Of a stretch of 64,000 nt of DNA, positions 62,541 through 64,000 are shown in pieces. Each line of letters begins with the position of its first letter. Positions within the stretch are counted from its first letter, which is position 1. A model generated the notes under the pieces. That model was not told where the DNA came from. It did no database searches and saw nothing but the letters and a program-made list of their open reading frames with translations. The position numbers and the translations under genes were made by a program. The stretch is from positions 1-64,000 of the forward strand of contig JAIZWL010000009.1 of the NCBI GenBank assembly GCA_021498125.1, given 5' to 3'. This DNA is from Candidatus Thorarchaeota archaeon. Its GTDB lineage: Archaea > Asgardarchaeota > Thorarchaeia > Thorarchaeales > Thorarchaeaceae.

Positions 62541-63995
62541 TCACTCTCGATTGTCGTCATCTTGAGTTTCATGTGCTACCTCTAGCTCATGTGCCTGAGT
62601 CATTCGTTCCGGTGACAACACCTCATCGAGGGTCTTTTCGTCAAGCAGTCCTTTCTCAAGGACGATCTCCCGTATCGGCCGCCTTGTTGCAAGTGCCTCT
62701 TTTGCGATCTTGGTCGCAGCCTTGTATCCTATGTACGGATTGAGTGCCGTCACGAGACCCACACTACGATGTACGACCTCTAGGCCCTCGGGGTTGGGAC
62801 TGATTCCCTTGATGCATTTATTCGTCAGGATTGGAATTGCATTTCTGAGAAGTTTAAGCGCTTGGAAGAAGTTGTACGCGATGAGTGGTTCAAAGGCATT
62901 CAGTTCGAGTTGTCCACCATTTGCTGCAAGCGTTATGACATTATCGTGACCAATGACCATGGCCGAACATTGGATCATCATCTCGGGAATGACGGGATTG
63001 ACCTTCCCCGGCATGATCGATGAACCGGGTTGAACCGCCGGAAGGACGATCTCGTGGAACCCGCCTATTGGTCCCGATGAGAGCAGGATCAGATCGTGGC
63101 AGATCTTGCTCAAATTGGATGCCATGACCCGCAGGAGGCCTGACGCGTGTACAAACTCATCACTGTTCTGTGTGTCGTCAACTAGGTTCTCTGCGGTGAC
63201 AAGGCCATTCAGTCCCGTGACTTCACGTAAGTGTTTCTCAGCCAGTTGGATATAATGAGGATCCGCATTTAATGAGGTGCCGATGGCAGTGGCTCCGATA
63301 TTGTGGGTCTCAAGAACCTGCCGGGCCAATCCAATACGGAGCAGATCACGTTTTAGGCAGGCTGACCATGCAGAGAATTCTTGTCCAAGTGTGATGGGTA
63401 CAGCATCCTGCATCTCAGTGCGTCCCAGCTTGAGGATATCCTTGAACGCCTCAGCCTTCTCGTCAAGCGCCATGATGAGCTCTCCGAGAACATCCGAGAG
63501 TTCGTTGAGATTGAATATGGTGGCGATCTTGATGGCCGTCGGATAGACATCGTTGGTGCTCTGTGACATATTGACGTGATCATTTGCAGCAATGGGTGTC
63601 ATTGAGTTACGTGGGTATCCTAGAATCTCATTTGCACGTGACGCAATGACCTCGTTCGTGTTCATGTTAGTAGAGGTTCCCGCACCACCCTGGAGCACGT
63701 CCACAACAAACTGGTCATGGAGTTTTCCGTCAATGATCTCATCACACGCTTGAATGATGGCACGCGCATATTTTTTCTTTAATAGCCCCAGATCTCGATT
63801 TGCCAAGGCACAGGCCTTTTTGACCATTGCTAACGCAACAATCAGTTTGGTGTAATTGCCTATCGGAATGAGTGATACGCCAAAATTATCTTGGGCACGG
63901 CTTGTCTGGACTCCCCAATAGGCATCACGAGGAATCTTGCGTGTGCCAAGTAGATCGCTCTCTTCTCGATATTCCTCATGTTCGTGTTTGCTCAT
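62541..63995 (-). CDS. aspA: Aspartate ammonia-lyase
   Basis: AspA converts aspartate to fumarate and ammonia. The 484-residue protein has the superfamily signature GSSIMPGKVNP (about 317-327), the TNMNTNEVIASRANEIL and SQSTNDVYPTA segments, and the aspartase-type RTEMQDAVPITLGQEF, where fumarases have a different residue pattern. Fumarase class II is the main alternative. The length fits, with charged termini. It is likely read alone; the start ATG is close to the right edge of the window, and its promoter lies beyond. Confidence 0.92.
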   Translation of the reverse strand: MSKHEHEEYREESDLLGTRKIPRDAYWGVQTSRAQDNFGVSLIPIGNYTKLIVALAMVKKACALANRDLGLLKKKYARAIIQACDEIIDGKLHDQFVVDVLQGGAGTSTNMNTNEVIASRANEILGYPRNSMTPIAANDHVNMSQSTNDVYPTAIKIATIFNLNELSDVLGELIMALDEKAEAFKDILKLGRTEMQDAVPITLGQEFSAWSACLKRDLLRIGLARQVLETHNIGATAIGTSLNADPHYIQLAEKHLREVTGLNGLVTAENLVDDTQNSDEFVHASGLLRVMASNLSKICHDLILLSSGPIGGFHEIVLPAVQPGSSIMPGKVNPVIPEMMIQCSAMVIGHDNVITLAANGGQLELNAFEPLIAYNFFQALKLLRNAIPILTNKCIKGISPNPEGLEVVHRSVGLVTALNPYIGYKAATKIAKEALATRRPIREIVLEKGLLDEKTLDEVLSPERMTQAHELEVAHETQDDDNRE

Positions 63996-64000
63996 GTTAT

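Noticed and set aside
62369-62743. A 124-residue plus-strand frame over the end of aspA
   Set aside because: It overlaps aspA for half its length and is an antisense shadow.

Overview
The window reads as chromosome of an archaeon, most likely an Asgard archaeon close to the Thorarchaeia (inference). Supporting signs are: archaeal PurP in the purine pathway; TATA-like boxes about 26-29 bases before several start codons, implying leaderless mRNAs; secreted proteins that end in one membrane helix plus a KKRR-type tail; small zinc-ribbon and winged-helix membrane proteins; and a membrane protein with a longin-like cytoplasmic tail. Most of the window has moderate GC. One stretch at about 37.6-40.5 kb is clearly AT-rich. 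I recognised no rRNA or tRNA gene and no transposase.

Layout. 1-2456 is a CRISPR array (32 complete 37-base repeats plus one cut by the window edge, 32 spacers) with no cas gene in view. The repeat polarity and an AT-rich putative leader at 2457-2580 indicate transcription to the left. 2.8-5.4 kb carries a short-chain dehydrogenase/reductase and a lactate-permease-family transporter. 5.6-8.1 kb carries a membrane winged-helix protein and a large unknown membrane protein. 8.3-10.2 kb is an Old-Yellow-Enzyme-type flavin/Fe-S oxidoreductase.

10.3-22.6 kb is a nearly complete purine pathway: purN, purF, purP and a second purP-like gene, then a new promoter, then a purC-purS fusion, purQ, purL, a purE-purM fusion, purD and guaA. 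Genes mostly overlap by a few bases. Together they run from PRPP to FAICAR (apart from purB) and from XMP to GMP. The IMP cyclohydrolase (purO or purH), purB, purA and guaB are not in the window.

22.6-37.6 kb holds single genes and short operons: an HDAC-family deacetylase, an amidohydrolase, a thioredoxin-like protein, a PRC-barrel protein, a CruF-like membrane protein with a winged-helix regulator, an MBL hydrolase, a DUF255 thioredoxin-domain protein, an unusual peptide-binding protein whose two halves appear swapped, a C39-like protease, a radical SAM/SPASM enzyme, a GNAT acetyltransferase and a 50-residue membrane protein. 37.7-40.2 kb is an AT-rich three-gene cassette (unknown protein, PIN-like nuclease, Panacea-like protein) that looks like an acquired toxin-antitoxin or defence module. 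40.5-44.1 kb encodes two related zinc-ribbon proteins whose repeated beta-sandwich plus alpha/beta unit resembles the appendage domain of eukaryotic vesicle-coat subunits.

44.4-64 kb holds a methyltransferase, a winged-helix regulator, a polytopic membrane protein, two 1250-residue paralogous surface beta-helix proteins that share a 23-base upstream element, the longin-tailed membrane protein between them, a PAS histidine kinase, another surface protein and aspartate ammonia-lyase. Functions are judged from motifs and family knowledge only; no search was run.
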